This document shows positions 45,885 through 54,860 of a DNA stretch of 64,000 bases, one piece after another; position 1 is the stretch's first letter; each line of letters opens with the position of its first letter. The notes beneath the pieces were generated by a model, which was not told the DNA's origin, did no database searches, and saw only the letters and a list, made by a program, of their open reading frames with translations. The stretch is taken from NCBI GenBank assembly GCA_019745975.1, contig JAIESQ010000045.1, positions 104,599 through 168,598 of the forward strand, written 5' to 3'. The position numbers and the translations under genes were made by a program. The DNA is from Pirellulales bacterium (GTDB lineage Bacteria; Planctomycetota; Planctomycetia; Pirellulales; JAEUIK01).

Positions 45885-46370
45885 CGAAGTCGTCGTATTT
45901 CATTGGCCGCGCACGCGGCGCGATCGCTTAGCCGTGGGTGCAACCCACGGACACTCGGCGTCAAACGAAACTAAGCCGCGCAGCGGCGAGATAAGCCCTC
46001 CTGCGTGGGCGCGAGTCCACGGCGAACTCCCATTCGACGTCGCCGCGGCGCGGCTTTGTGGTTTATTGCCAGGCTTCCGTGGGCGATCCGCCCACGGCTA
46101 AGCGCCTCCGCCGCTACGCGGCGAAATCCGTGACCTAGTCATACCATTTCCAAAATCACCCTGCCGCACCGCCGACCTCCGCCAACCAGCTAGCGGACTT
46201 GTGTCGAGACCAATGGGCTCCGCCAGTGCTTGGCGGCGTGGCGACGAGCGAGTTGAGGCCCGCCAGCACTCGCCCGGCGAATTTGCCCCCCGCGCGCAGG
46301 CGTAGCTAGAATGGGCTCGCGGTAGAATTCTCAGATCTAGCGGCGGCAGCATCATCGGGGAGGGACGCTA

Positions 46371-47446
46371 GTGCATTGCAGCTTGGTTGCGCAAGCCTGT
46401 CGTGCCGTGGCTCCGCGCCGATCTTTCGCGCGGTCTTTGTTCGAGCCACTTCTTGGCCTGCCAACAGTTCTCTCCAGTCTGATCGCGGCCCTCGTCATCG
46501 CGCTGGTGCCCGGCACTTCTTCGGCGGCCATTCTGAACAATATCACGCCGCTCCAATTCCCCGGCGGGAACAACACGCACGCAATGGACGTGTCAGGCAA
46601 TAGCATCGTCGGGTATTACCGCGACCAATTTGGGATTTCACATGGCTTTTTGTACGACGGATCGAACTATACGAAACTCGATGGGCCCCCTAGCCTAGCA
46701 TTGAGCGCTATGCACGTGGAATTGATGGGACGAATATTGTCGGCACATACGCAGACTCGAAGGCGACGGCCCACGGTTTCCTTTTCGACGGTTCGACGTA
46801 TACGACGCTAAACAATCCCCTAGCGGCGTCGGGGCCGAATTTAGGCACTTATGCTGAGGGCATCGACGGCGACAACATCGTCGGCTACTACTTCGACGCC
46901 GCGAAGCGGGCCCACGGCTTTCTCTACAACCTGACCTCGAACATCTTTTCGACGATTGACAATCCCAACGCGGGGACTTCCAGCACGTTTCTCGAGGGGA
47001 TCAGCGGCAACACGATCGTCGGTCGCTATACCGTGGCCGGAGGGGAGTCGGTTGCCTTTGTCTACGACGGTACATCGTACGTCACACTGAATCCGCCATT
47101 CGGAGACGGCGTCGGGACACAGCACTATGGCTATGCCGAAGGGATCTCGGGCGATTTGATTGTCGGCAACGTCCATACTTCATCCCCCGGCAATCGGAAT
47201 GGCTTCCTCTACGACGGCGAGACGTTCACCGGCCCGTTCTTCTACCAGTTCTACGGCATCGGCGACAACAAGATCGTCGGCACCTTTGTCTCGAAGGTGA
47301 ACTTCGGCAATCCCAGCTACACCGGCTTCGTGGCCACGATTCCCGAACCGTCCTCACTGGCGCTGGGGATAGCGGGGGCGATCGGGCTGTGGCTGTTTGT
47401 GCGCAGGGTCCGCGCGCCGGGGACTGCTACATTTTTCGGCGTGTGA
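46371..47446 (+). pseudogene. Frameshifted PEP-CTERM exported protein
   Basis: GTG start with GGGGAGGGA just upstream; a signal segment (VLSSLIAALVIALVPGTSSA) is followed by repeats of the type G-x-x-IVG-x-Y: GNSIVGYY, GTNIVGTY, GDNIVGYY, GNTIVGRY, GDLIVGN and DNKIVGTF. The first repeat is in one frame and the rest, from about 46709, in another, so a one-base loss or two-base gain lies between about 46694 and 46709. The second frame ends with a PEP-CTERM sorting signal (IPEPSSLALGIAGAIGLWLF, then RRVR) for exosortase processing. The last residues (APGTATFFGV) and the stop are encoded by a family C repeat. Confidence 0.8.
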
Positions 47447-47959
47447 CGATGCCCGCGGCTAACGATCGCTGGCACTTGGCACGCGCCCTACCAAAATCGT
47501 GAACCACGGATATCTCGGATTCCACGGATCAGATGAGACGCTTGCCGCTTACCAATCTGCGTCCTCGGCACAACCTGCGGACTAGATTCTTTGCGCCTTG
47601 GCGCGAGGTCCAAGGAACAGGCCAGAGGTGAGAGGACAGAGACCAGAGGGGGGGAATGGCTCTCTCACCCGGACGCAAACTGCGCGATGTTACATTCGCC
47701 CCAAGTTGTGCCCACAATTTGAGTTCGGGTCCAATAACAAAATACCCGGACGCAAACCGGACGATCACCCGGACGCAAAATGTGCGATGTTACACTCGCC
47801 CCAAGCTGTGCCCTCTATTCGATTTACGGTCCAATATGAAGACACCCGGACGCACCCGGACGCAAATTCCCGGACAATCTTATTCTGGGGGGGTGCGCCG
47901 CCTGCCGCCGCCCCATCCGCGGTTAGAATGACACCACTCAGATAACGCAGCGGCATGTC
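47447..47959. other. Intergenic region with a tandem repeat, no gene
   Basis: 513 bp between the PEP-CTERM gene and the DUF1501 gene. The first 200 bp are unremarkable. From 47666 a 100-bp unit is repeated in tandem (listed separately). A GTTAGAATGA stretch near 47925 could be a -10-like element for the DUF1501 gene, but no -35 is clear. Confidence 0.6.
47666..47870. repeat. 100-bp direct tandem repeat with CACCCGGACGCAAA motif
   Basis: Two units start at 47666 and 47766 with CACCCGGACGCAAA, then TG(C/T)GCGATGTTACA(T/C)TCGC and CCCAAG(T/C)TGTGCCC, and a shared GGTCCAATA further on. The motif ACCCGGACGCA recurs additionally near 47744, 47843 and 47852. The second unit diverges most in its middle. 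Confidence 0.85.
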
Positions 47960-49432
47960 ATGAATTGCCAGGACCACCTCTATCGCAACGCCGATCCGCG
48001 GGCCGTCGCCCGGCGGTGGTTCTTGCGCGACTGCGCCGTCGGCCTCGGCGGGTTGGCACTGGCCGAATTGCTCGGCCCGGCTACCGCCCGCGCCACCGAC
48101 CAGGTTTCGCCCGAACCGGCGTCGAGCCCGTCCGCGGCGCCGCCTGACGCGCTGGCCCCCAAGGCACCGCATTTCGCCCCGCGCGCCAAGCGGGTGATCT
48201 TCTTGTTCATGGCCGGCGCGCCCAGCCACCTTGAGTTGTTCGACAACAAGCCACAGTTGGCCAAGTTCGACGGCACGCTGCCGCCGCCCGAGCTGCTCAA
48301 GGGCTACCGAGCGGCGTTCATCAATCCCAACAGCAAGCTGCTCGGCCCCAAGTTCAAGTTCGCCCGGCACGGACGATGCGGCGCCGAGATCTCGGAACTG
48401 CTGCCACACCTGGCGGGCGTCGTCGACGAGCTGGCGATCGTTCGCTCACTGACGACCGACGCGTTCAATCACGCGCCGGGTCAGATTCTGATGAACACCG
48501 GCAGCCAGCAGTTCGGCCGCCCCAGCATGGGGGCCTGGTGCATGTATGGACTGGGGAGCGAGTCGCGCGATCTCCCCGGCTTTGTAGTCTTCAGCTCGGG
48601 GAGCAAAGGGCCCAGCGGCGGCAATTCGAATTGGGGGAGCGGCTTCTTGCCGACCGTGCATCAAGGCGTGCAGTTCCGCACCACAGGCGACCCGGTTCTG
48701 TATCTCTCGAATCCGCCGGGAGTCGACGATGCGCTCGCCCGCGACACGCTAGATTCGATCGCGGCGCTCAATCGCTCGCAACTGAGCGCCGTCGGCGATC
48801 CGGAAATCGCCACCCGCACGGCGGCGTTCGAAATGGCATTCCGCATGCAATCGAGCGCGCCCGAACTGATGGACGCGGCCAGCGAGCCGCAGCACGTGCT
48901 CGACATGTACGGCGTTGAGCCGGGCAAGCCCTCGTTCGCCAACAACTGTTTGCTGGCGCGCCGGCTGGTCGAACGCGGCGTGCGCTATGTGCAGTTGTTC
49001 CACGAAGCCTGGGATCAGCACGGCAACCTGGTGGCCGATCTCAAGAAGAACTGCAAGAACACCGATCAGGCTTGCGCGGCACTGATCAAGGATTTGCGGC
49101 AGCGCGGCTTGCTCGACGACACGCTGGTGATCTGGGGTGGCGAGTTCGGCCGTACCCCGATGGTGCAAGGCGGCAGCGACGGCCGCGACCATCACCCCAA
49201 TGCCTTCACAATGTGGCTGGCCGGCGGCGGCATCAAGCCTGGCATCACTTGGGGTGAAAGCGACGAGCTGGGCTTCAATGCGACGCGCGACGTGGTGCAC
49301 GTGCACGATTTGCACGCCACGATCCTGCACCTGCTGGGCTTCGATCACACCCGGCTCACGCACCGCTTCCAGGGGCGCGACTTCCGCCTGACCGACGTGC
49401 ACGGGCAGGTGGTGCGGGGGCTGTTGGCGTAG
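47960..49432 (+). CDS. Tat-exported DUF1501 protein
   Basis: 490 aa. A twin-arginine start ([18 protein letters not shown]) is followed by the DUF1501 (sulfatase/alkaline-phosphatase-like fold) sequence: [72 protein letters not shown] and [17 protein letters not shown]. In planctomycetes these genes usually pair with a DUF1549/DUF1553 cytochrome c protein; that partner is absent here. The function is not established; a hydrolase of sulfate or phosphate esters is a guess from the fold. Confidence 0.9.
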   Translation: MNCQDHLYRNADPRAVARRWFLRDCAVGLGGLALAELLGPATARATDQVSPEPASSPSAAPPDALAPKAPHFAPRAKRVIFLFMAGAPSHLELFDNKPQLAKFDGTLPPPELLKGYRAAFINPNSKLLGPKFKFARHGRCGAEISELLPHLAGVVDELAIVRSLTTDAFNHAPGQILMNTGSQQFGRPSMGAWCMYGLGSESRDLPGFVVFSSGSKGPSGGNSNWGSGFLPTVHQGVQFRTTGDPVLYLSNPPGVDDALARDTLDSIAALNRSQLSAVGDPEIATRTAAFEMAFRMQSSAPELMDAASEPQHVLDMYGVEPGKPSFANNCLLARRLVERGVRYVQLFHEAWDQHGNLVADLKKNCKNTDQACAALIKDLRQRGLLDDTLVIWGGEFGRTPMVQGGSDGRDHHPNAFTMWLAGGGIKPGITWGESDELGFNATRDVVHVHDLHATILHLLGFDHTRLTHRFQGRDFRLTDVHGQVVRGLLA

Positions 49433-49462
49433 CGGCGGCAACTTGTCGCGCGGATGCGATGC

Positions 49463-49855
49463 TTACTCTTTCTCTTTTTCGTCGCGCAGGTGCTTGTGAC
49501 AGTTAACACAGCTTAGCGTCAACTGGGTGAAAGCCAGCGCCGCGCCGTCGACGTTCTTCTCCTTGGCATGGCGGATCAGTTCGTCGTTGGCAAACTCGAA
49601 GATCTGCAATTGCGCGCGGTATTCCTTGGCATCGGTCCGCCGCGCGAAGCCTTCGATGTCGCTCAGCCGCCGCATCGCGTTGGCGCTGGCGCGTAGCGCA
49701 TCGAAGTCTTCCAACGCCAAGGCACGTAGCGCCGATTGCGAATGCTCCAGCTTCTTCTTCATCCAAAAGTTCATCGGTTGCTCGTCGGCCCCCCAAGCGA
49801 GCCAACACGTGCCTAAGGCGGCCACCAGGGCGAGCGAAACGGTGAGCGGGCGCAT
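49463..49855 (-). CDS. Small periplasmic c-type cytochrome
   Basis: 130 aa from an ATG with AAGGAGG 7 bp upstream. Signal peptide of about 22 residues (LALVAALGTCWLAWGAD). A helical body ends with one haem-binding motif CVNCHKHLRDEKEKE close to the C-terminus, as in cytochrome c'-type four-helix proteins. A Met near the start of the mature protein or an open coordination site is possible. It converges with the DUF1501 gene. Confidence 0.82.
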   Translation of the reverse strand: MRPLTVSLALVAALGTCWLAWGADEQPMNFWMKKKLEHSQSALRALALEDFDALRASANAMRRLSDIEGFARRTDAKEYRAQLQIFEFANDELIRHAKEKNVDGAALAFTQLTLSCVNCHKHLRDEKEKE

Positions 49856-50051
49856 GGCGAACCCTCCTTGTAAACAGTTGTGTGTGTGACGACCGCGGCT
49901 GTGCAAGCACCAACCGTGGATCGGCTACGCGCGGTGTACACGAATCTGGCCCAAAGGCCAAGAGCAGTCACCAGTAAGCTGGCAGCGTCGCGGGCTTCTG
50001 CCGGATGACGATGCCAAAAACCTCGCTCTTACCTCGCCGGACCATCCAAAT

Positions 50052-51998
50052 CTACCCGTTGAGTTCCGTTGCCTCCTCCCAATGCTCGTACAGTCTGGCG
50101 AGAGACGCCTTCTCGGCCGCGATCTGGGCCGGCACTTCGCGCATCCGCTGCGCGCTGCGATAGACCTCGGCCGTGGCCAGCGAGGCTTCGAGCTGGGCGA
50201 TGGATGTCTCGCGCTCGTGAATCTCATGTTCGATGTCGGCCGCCTTGCGGTACGGAAAGCGTCGCTTGCGCCGGGCTGGCTTGCCGTCGGCGCGAGCGGT
50301 TGCCGTACTTGGCGACGTCCCATCCGCCTCGGCGTCGGTCCGCGACTCGTCGGTTTGCCGAACCGAACGATCCTCGGCGGCGCCAGCCGCGGCGCGCCAC
50401 GATTCTTGCAGGGCCAGAAATGTCTCGTAGTTGCCGTCGATCACCCGCACCCGCGGCGGGTCGAGCACGAGCATGTGATCGGCCACGCGATTCAAAAAGT
50501 AGCGGTCGTGGCTCACAAACAGCACGGTGCCGTCGAACTCCATGAGCGCCCGTTCGAGCGCATCGCGGGCCCACAAATCGAGATGATTCGTCGGTTCGTC
50601 GAGCACCAATACGTTGGCCTCCTCGGCCGCCAGCCGCGCCAAGGCAGCCCGGCTCCGCTCCCCGCCGCTGAGGCTCGCCGCCGTTTGGAAGACGGCGTCC
50701 CCTGTGAGTCCGAACTTTGCCAGCAAGTCGCGCCGCTGCGGCTCGGTGAACTCCTTGCGCGGCGGACGGATCGCGTCGACCACCTGAGATTGCGGGTCGA
50801 GTCCCGTGAGCATCTGGTCGTAGTAGCCCAACTGCACGCCGGTACCTGTGATCACGTGACCGGCGTCGGGCCGCACCTGGCCAACGAGGCAGCGCAACAG
50901 CGTCGTCTTGCCCGATCCGTTGGGGCCCAGCACCCCCCAGTGCTGCCCGCGGAGCACGTCCCAGTTCAAATCGTCGAACAGCGCTCGATCGTAGCCCTTG
51001 GCCAGATGCTCGACGCGCAGCACGATGTCGCCTGTGCGGGCCGCCGCCGGGAACCCAAACGCGGGAGCCGCAATCGTCCGCGGCCGGGCCACGGCTTCGA
51101 CCCGGGCGAGCTTCTTCTCGCGGTCCTTCGCCTGAGCGCTCTTCTGGCCGTACTTGTTGCGGCGGATGAAGTCCTCGGTCTTGGCGATGAACTCCTGCTG
51201 CCGCTCAAACGTGCGCCGCTCGACTTCGAGCCGCTCGCCTTTGAGCCGCCAGTACTGCGAGAAATTGCCGGGATAACTCTCGACGGTGCCGTTGACCAGC
51301 TCCAGCGTGCGGTTGGTCACCTTGTCGAGCAGGTAGCGGTCGTGGCTCACCACCAGCATCGCCTGCTGGCTCTCGACCAGAAACCTCTCCAGCCACTCGG
51401 TCGCCTCGATATCCAGGTGATTCGAGGGTTCGTCCAACAGCAGCAGATCGGCGCCGCCCAACAGCAGCTTCGCCAGCAGCAGCCGGTTCTGCTGGCCACC
51501 GCTGAGCGACTCGACCGGCTGGCTGTGCGCTTGCCGCGCGAAGCCCAGCCCGTCGAGCACCCGTTCAATCCGGTAGCGAAATTCGTAAGCCCCGTGCTGC
51601 GCGACTTCGTGCTGCAAGCGATCGTAGCGGGCGGCCAGCCGCTCGTGCTCGGGATCGTCGTGAGGCGATGCCGCCAGCCGATGGGCGGCTTCCTCGGCCT
51701 CGGCTGCCAAGGCCTTCAGATGCACCAGCGCCGACTCGGCCTCGTCCCACAGCGTGCGGCCCAGCGTGAAGTCGGGGCGCTGCGCCAGGTATCCCAGTCG
51801 CGCCGTCGGGTGCAGCGCGAGCGTGCCGGCATCGAACGACTCCAGGCCGGCGACGATCCGCATCAGCGTCGTCTTGCCTGCGCCGTTCGGGCCCACCAGG
51901 CCGACGCGCTCGCCGGGGCGCAGGTCGAACGAGACCCCATCGAGCACCGGCTCGGGGCCAAAATGCTTGCGCAATTCGGATACGGTGACCAGGATCAT
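50052..51998 (-). CDS. ABC-F family ATPase (Uup-like)
   Basis: 648 aa with two ABC domains and no membrane segments. Domain 1: GPNGAGKTT, LSGGQQN, LLLLDEPSNHLD; linker of about 80 charged residues (LEVERRTFERQQEFIAKTED); domain 2: GPNGSGKTT, LSGGERS, VLVLDEPTNHLD. The C-terminal about 70 residues are a coiled coil (ETSIAQLEASLATAEVY), as in Uup and related factors. ABC-F proteins act on the ribosome; the C-terminal coiled coil in Uup binds DNA. A basic low-complexity linker precedes the coiled coil. Confidence 0.92.
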   Translation of the reverse strand: MILVTVSELRKHFGPEPVLDGVSFDLRPGERVGLVGPNGAGKTTLMRIVAGLESFDAGTLALHPTARLGYLAQRPDFTLGRTLWDEAESALVHLKALAAEAEEAAHRLAASPHDDPEHERLAARYDRLQHEVAQHGAYEFRYRIERVLDGLGFARQAHSQPVESLSGGQQNRLLLAKLLLGGADLLLLDEPSNHLDIEATEWLERFLVESQQAMLVVSHDRYLLDKVTNRTLELVNGTVESYPGNFSQYWRLKGERLEVERRTFERQQEFIAKTEDFIRRNKYGQKSAQAKDREKKLARVEAVARPRTIAAPAFGFPAAARTGDIVLRVEHLAKGYDRALFDDLNWDVLRGQHWGVLGPNGSGKTTLLRCLVGQVRPDAGHVITGTGVQLGYYDQMLTGLDPQSQVVDAIRPPRKEFTEPQRRDLLAKFGLTGDAVFQTAASLSGGERSRAALARLAAEEANVLVLDEPTNHLDLWARDALERALMEFDGTVLFVSHDRYFLNRVADHMLVLDPPRVRVIDGNYETFLALQESWRAAAGAAEDRSVRQTDESRTDAEADGTSPSTATARADGKPARRKRRFPYRKAADIEHEIHERETSIAQLEASLATAEVYRSAQRMREVPAQIAAEKASLARLYEHWEEATELNG

Positions 51999-52061
51999 TC
52001 GCGCGTCTTGGTGCGATTTTGTGCCAGCCCATGCCGGCGCAGCGGGTTTGGCGGGTCTCGC

Positions 52062-52067
52062 TATAAT
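52062..52067 (+). promoter_or_regulatory. Possible -10 box upstream of the GNAT gene
   Basis: A perfect TATAAT lies 42 bp before the acetyltransferase ATG, in the gap between it and the divergent ABC-F gene. No good -35 hexamer is present at normal spacing. Confidence 0.4.
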
Positions 52068-52109
52068 TCTGCGGTCGCTCGAGTTTGTCCAGCCACGCGA
52101 GACGAGCCC

Positions 52110-52559
52110 ATGGCCAGCGCCAAGATCGACATCGTCGGCCCGAACGATATCCCGTTGGTGGCCGACCTGTACAGTTCGGTGTTCCGGCCGGCCCGCGATC
52201 AGGCGTTTTTCAAGCGGCGTTTTCAGGGGCGCTACAATGTGCTGATGCTTGTGGCCAGCTTGGACGAGCACCCGGTCGGTTTTTTCGTGGGCTTCGAATT
52301 AAAGCCGACTGCGTTTTTCGCCTGGCTCTACGGCGTGCTGCCCGACCAGCGGCGGCAGGGGATTGCCAGCCAACTCATGGAGGCGGTCCATAGCTGGGCC
52401 CGCGACCAAGGCTACGATTCGATCCGCTTCGAGTGCCACAACCAGCACCGACCGATGCTGCACCTGGCGATTCAACAGCTCTACGACATCGTGGGCATTC
52501 GCTGGGACCCCGACCGCGGTGAAAATCTGGTCATCTTCGAGAAGTCGCTCTTGAGCTAA
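52110..52559 (+). CDS. GNAT-family N-acetyltransferase
   Basis: 149 aa. The acetyl-CoA-binding motif A is WLYGVLPDQRRQGIASQLM, in which QRRQGIA is the pyrophosphate loop; the strand before it and the AHSW-like helix after it fit the fold. The acceptor is unknown. It is the gene just before the lysine 2,3-aminomutase homologue on the same strand, so an amino group of beta-lysine is a possible acceptor (as in AblB), although AblB proteins are longer. A substrate cannot be proven from sequence. Confidence 0.85.
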   Translation: MASAKIDIVGPNDIPLVADLYSSVFRPARDQAFFKRRFQGRYNVLMLVASLDEHPVGFFVGFELKPTAFFAWLYGVLPDQRRQGIASQLMEAVHSWARDQGYDSIRFECHNQHRPMLHLAIQQLYDIVGIRWDPDRGENLVIFEKSLLS

Positions 52560-52655
52560 GCGAGATGCCATGACCGCTGAGGAGCCGTCACGGCCGCAGC
52601 CGCGCAAAGCTGAGTGTCGTCGCACAAAAACACTTTCCTGCGCAACCGGCCCCGT

Positions 52656-52851
52656 TAGAATGAGGCGCAGGCGAAAGCGTTGCGCGGTGCAGGCCGACGG
52701 GCCTGCGCCGCGAGGGAACGAGCCGCTGGGCGCTCAACTGACGCGGCGGCGGAGCCGAAGTCGCCTTGTGCCAGCGGGGGGCTGTCAGTATAAAGCCCCG
52801 CAAGTCCGGCCAGCGGGTCGGTCCAGGGAAGATCCGTAGGAGAAGGATGTC
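52656..52851 (+). promoter_or_regulatory. GC-rich structured leader of the kamA gene
   Basis: Begins with GTTAGAATG, a -10-like string. Within the next 180 bp are nearly perfect hairpins: GGTGCAGGCC-GAC-GGGCCTGCGCC (about 52687-52711) and GGGGCT-loop-AGCCCC (about 52777-52798). The stretch ends with AGGAGAAGGA, a strong Shine-Dalgarno. No frame in it is convincing. It does not match a riboswitch consensus that I know, including the lysine one. Confidence 0.35.
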
Positions 52852-54762
52852 ATGCAGGGCAAGCGCGTGCGAGAGGCCAATGCCTCGCGGGCCAATAGCG
52901 CCATTCGAGTCGACACGCCCGCAGCAGTCGCACCAGACACCGCACCCGCGGGTGACGCCGAAGAGCCTCCGGGTAGTCTGCCGGCGTCCACCCGGCATCC
53001 CCAGTGGAAAGACGTGCCGCCAGCACAGTGGGATGATTGGCGCTGGCAGATGCAGCACGCTGTCCGAACCACGCGGCAACTGGCCGAGCTGCTGCCGCTC
53101 CCGGTCAAAGGTCTGGCCGATCTTGAGCGCCTTGAGAGCAAGTACAAGCTCGCGTTGCCTCCCTATTATCTGTCGCTGATCGACGCGAACGATCCGTACG
53201 GCGATCCGATCGGCTTGCAGTCGCTGCCGCATTTGGCCGAGACCGCTGAAGACTCGAGCGAAGAGCTCGTAGACCCGCTCGAGGAAGATCAGGATTCGCC
53301 AGTCCCGGGCCTGACGCATCGCTACCCTGACCGCGTTCTCTTGATCACTACGCCGGTCTGCTCGATGTACTGCCGGTTCTGCACGCGCAAGCGCGTCACC
53401 ATGGATCGCGAAGGCTGGGACGCCCCCAGCCACGACGAGCTGCGGATGATCGATTACATCCGCCAGCATGAACAAATTCACGACTGCATACTGTCGGGCG
53501 GTGACGCGCTGATGTTGCCGCCGGCCAAGCTCCGCTGGTTCCTGACCAGTCTGGCCGAGATTCCGCATGTCGACGTGATCCGCGTCGGCACGCGCGTGCC
53601 GGTTACGCTGCCGCAGAAACTGTTCGACCAGCAGTGGATCGACATTCTGCACGAAACCGGAAAAGTGTGGGTGCAAACACACTTCAATCACCCGAGAGAA
53701 ATCACCCCCGAAGCCGTCCGCGGTTGCCGCAACCTGATCAACGCAGGTTTGCCGATCAACAATCACACCGTGCTCCTCAAGGGCGTCAACGATTCGCTCC
53801 GCACGATGCGCGACTTGATGCGTGGACTGCTGCGGATCAAGGTGCGCCCCTACTACCTGTTCCATTGCGATCCAGTGACCGGCGCCGGCCACTTCCGCAC
53901 CAGCGTCTGGAAGGGGCTCGAAATCATGGAAGGCCTGCGCGGCCACATGTCGGGGCTGGGTGTGCCCACCTACGTGATCGACGGGTTGTACGGCGCCGGC
54001 AAGATTCCGGTCATGCCCAACTACGTCATCTCGGCCTCGGATCAGGCGATCGTGCTACGCAACTACGAGGGCATGGTCTTCCGCTATTCTCCCGAAGATC
54101 ACCACGGGGGCCGCGCCCACGTGGTCACCACCACGGGCGTGAGCGACCTGCTTAGCGGCGAGGGGCAAAAGCTCGTGCCCGCTGGCGTGGCCCGCATGGA
54201 GCGCCGGCGGCGCCGCGCGGAAGCAGCGACAACGGGCGACGACAAAGTGGACGCAAGCGACGAAGCCGCGCTCATGTCGGCGGACTCGGCTCCGATGATC
54301 GTCGAGATCGCCCCGCCGGCGACGGCGGCCGAGGCGACGGTCGTGGCAGGCCGCATCCGCCCACGACCAGCCAAAGCGACAGGCGGCAATGGCGCGAGCC
54401 TCACGGGCGCGGGTTGTTCCAGCATCGCTAATGGAGTTTCGCAAGCCGCCGCCGTGCGTAAGCAAGGTCGCAACGGTGCGATGAGCGCGACCAGTGTGAT
54501 GAGCGCGGCAGCGGTCGAGGCCGCCCATTCCAAGAGCGACACCGTCCCCGAGACAAAGCCCGCAAGCCGCGCGACACGCTCCGTTTCGGCTCGCGGCAAC
54601 AAGGCAATCGCGCGCGACGGTGCGAAATCGACCGCGCGCAGCAAGTCGGCCAGCGCGTCGACGTCCGCAACGCAGCCGGTCGCCTGCACGGAGTTACTGG
54701 TCGGGGCCTGGCCCACGACCGACGACTCGGTGGTGCGCGTGCTGAGCGACGTCGTGCGCTAG
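52852..54762 (+). CDS. kamA: KamA-family radical SAM enzyme (lysine 2,3-aminomutase-like) with long C-terminal tail
   Basis: 636 aa. Radical SAM cluster CSMYCRFC (Cys170, 174, 177); PLP lysine Lys384 in GLYGAGKIPVMPNY; the substrate-binding aspartates of lysine 2,3-aminomutase correspond to HCDPVTGAGHFR (Asp340) and VIDGLYGAG (Asp377). It should convert L-lysine to L-beta-lysine using SAM, a 4Fe-4S cluster and PLP. The enzyme core ends near residue 435. About 200 further residues are Ala/Ser/Thr/Arg-rich low complexity with no fold that I recognise; usual KamA proteins are 400-470 aa. The alternative is an EpmB-like lysyl mutase, but no epmA is near. Confidence 0.9.
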   Translation: MQGKRVREANASRANSAIRVDTPAAVAPDTAPAGDAEEPPGSLPASTRHPQWKDVPPAQWDDWRWQMQHAVRTTRQLAELLPLPVKGLADLERLESKYKLALPPYYLSLIDANDPYGDPIGLQSLPHLAETAEDSSEELVDPLEEDQDSPVPGLTHRYPDRVLLITTPVCSMYCRFCTRKRVTMDREGWDAPSHDELRMIDYIRQHEQIHDCILSGGDALMLPPAKLRWFLTSLAEIPHVDVIRVGTRVPVTLPQKLFDQQWIDILHETGKVWVQTHFNHPREITPEAVRGCRNLINAGLPINNHTVLLKGVNDSLRTMRDLMRGLLRIKVRPYYLFHCDPVTGAGHFRTSVWKGLEIMEGLRGHMSGLGVPTYVIDGLYGAGKIPVMPNYVISASDQAIVLRNYEGMVFRYSPEDHHGGRAHVVTTTGVSDLLSGEGQKLVPAGVARMERRRRRAEAATTGDDKVDASDEAALMSADSAPMIVEIAPPATAAEATVVAGRIRPRPAKATGGNGASLTGAGCSSIANGVSQAAAVRKQGRNGAMSATSVMSAAAVEAAHSKSDTVPETKPASRATRSVSARGNKAIARDGAKSTARSKSASASTSATQPVACTELLVGAWPTTDDSVVRVLSDVVR

Positions 54763-54860
54763 CTTTGGAAACTGGCATCGAATTGTCGCGGCGCGACACT
54801 GATTAGGTCGGTGCCACCCCAACGTCGCCTATCGCGGCGACAACACATCGAGGACCAATC

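Larger units (their letters stand above)
45393..46370. repeat. 1-kb mosaic of short intergenic repeats
   Basis: No gene found. Reading left to right: family C fragments (45400, 45537), several GGGGACTGTCCC stretches (45432, 45570, 45634, 45672), two family B copies, and at least three blocks of GCTTAGCCGTGGGTGCAACC (45710, 45920) or its inverse (CCGTGGGCGATCCGCCCACG at 46078). Units are nested or abut directly. From 46140 to 46370 the DNA is unique and ends in GGGGAGGGA, the Shine-Dalgarno of the PEP-CTERM gene. Confidence 0.8.

Noticed and set aside
45393..46140. Possible CRISPR array
   Set aside because: Repeats are of several different families, irregularly spaced and palindromic, with no uniform spacers and no cas genes in the window.
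47598..47945. Open frame across the 100-bp tandem repeat
   Set aside because: The peptide simply repeats the DNA unit (PDA/PKLCP pattern), has no start signal, and the DNA is better explained as a tandem repeat.
50082..52559. Very long plus-strand open frame (825 codons) over the ABC-F gene
   Set aside because: It is the antisense shadow of a clear two-domain ABC protein; only its last 150 codons, the GNAT gene, show real protein features and a proper start.
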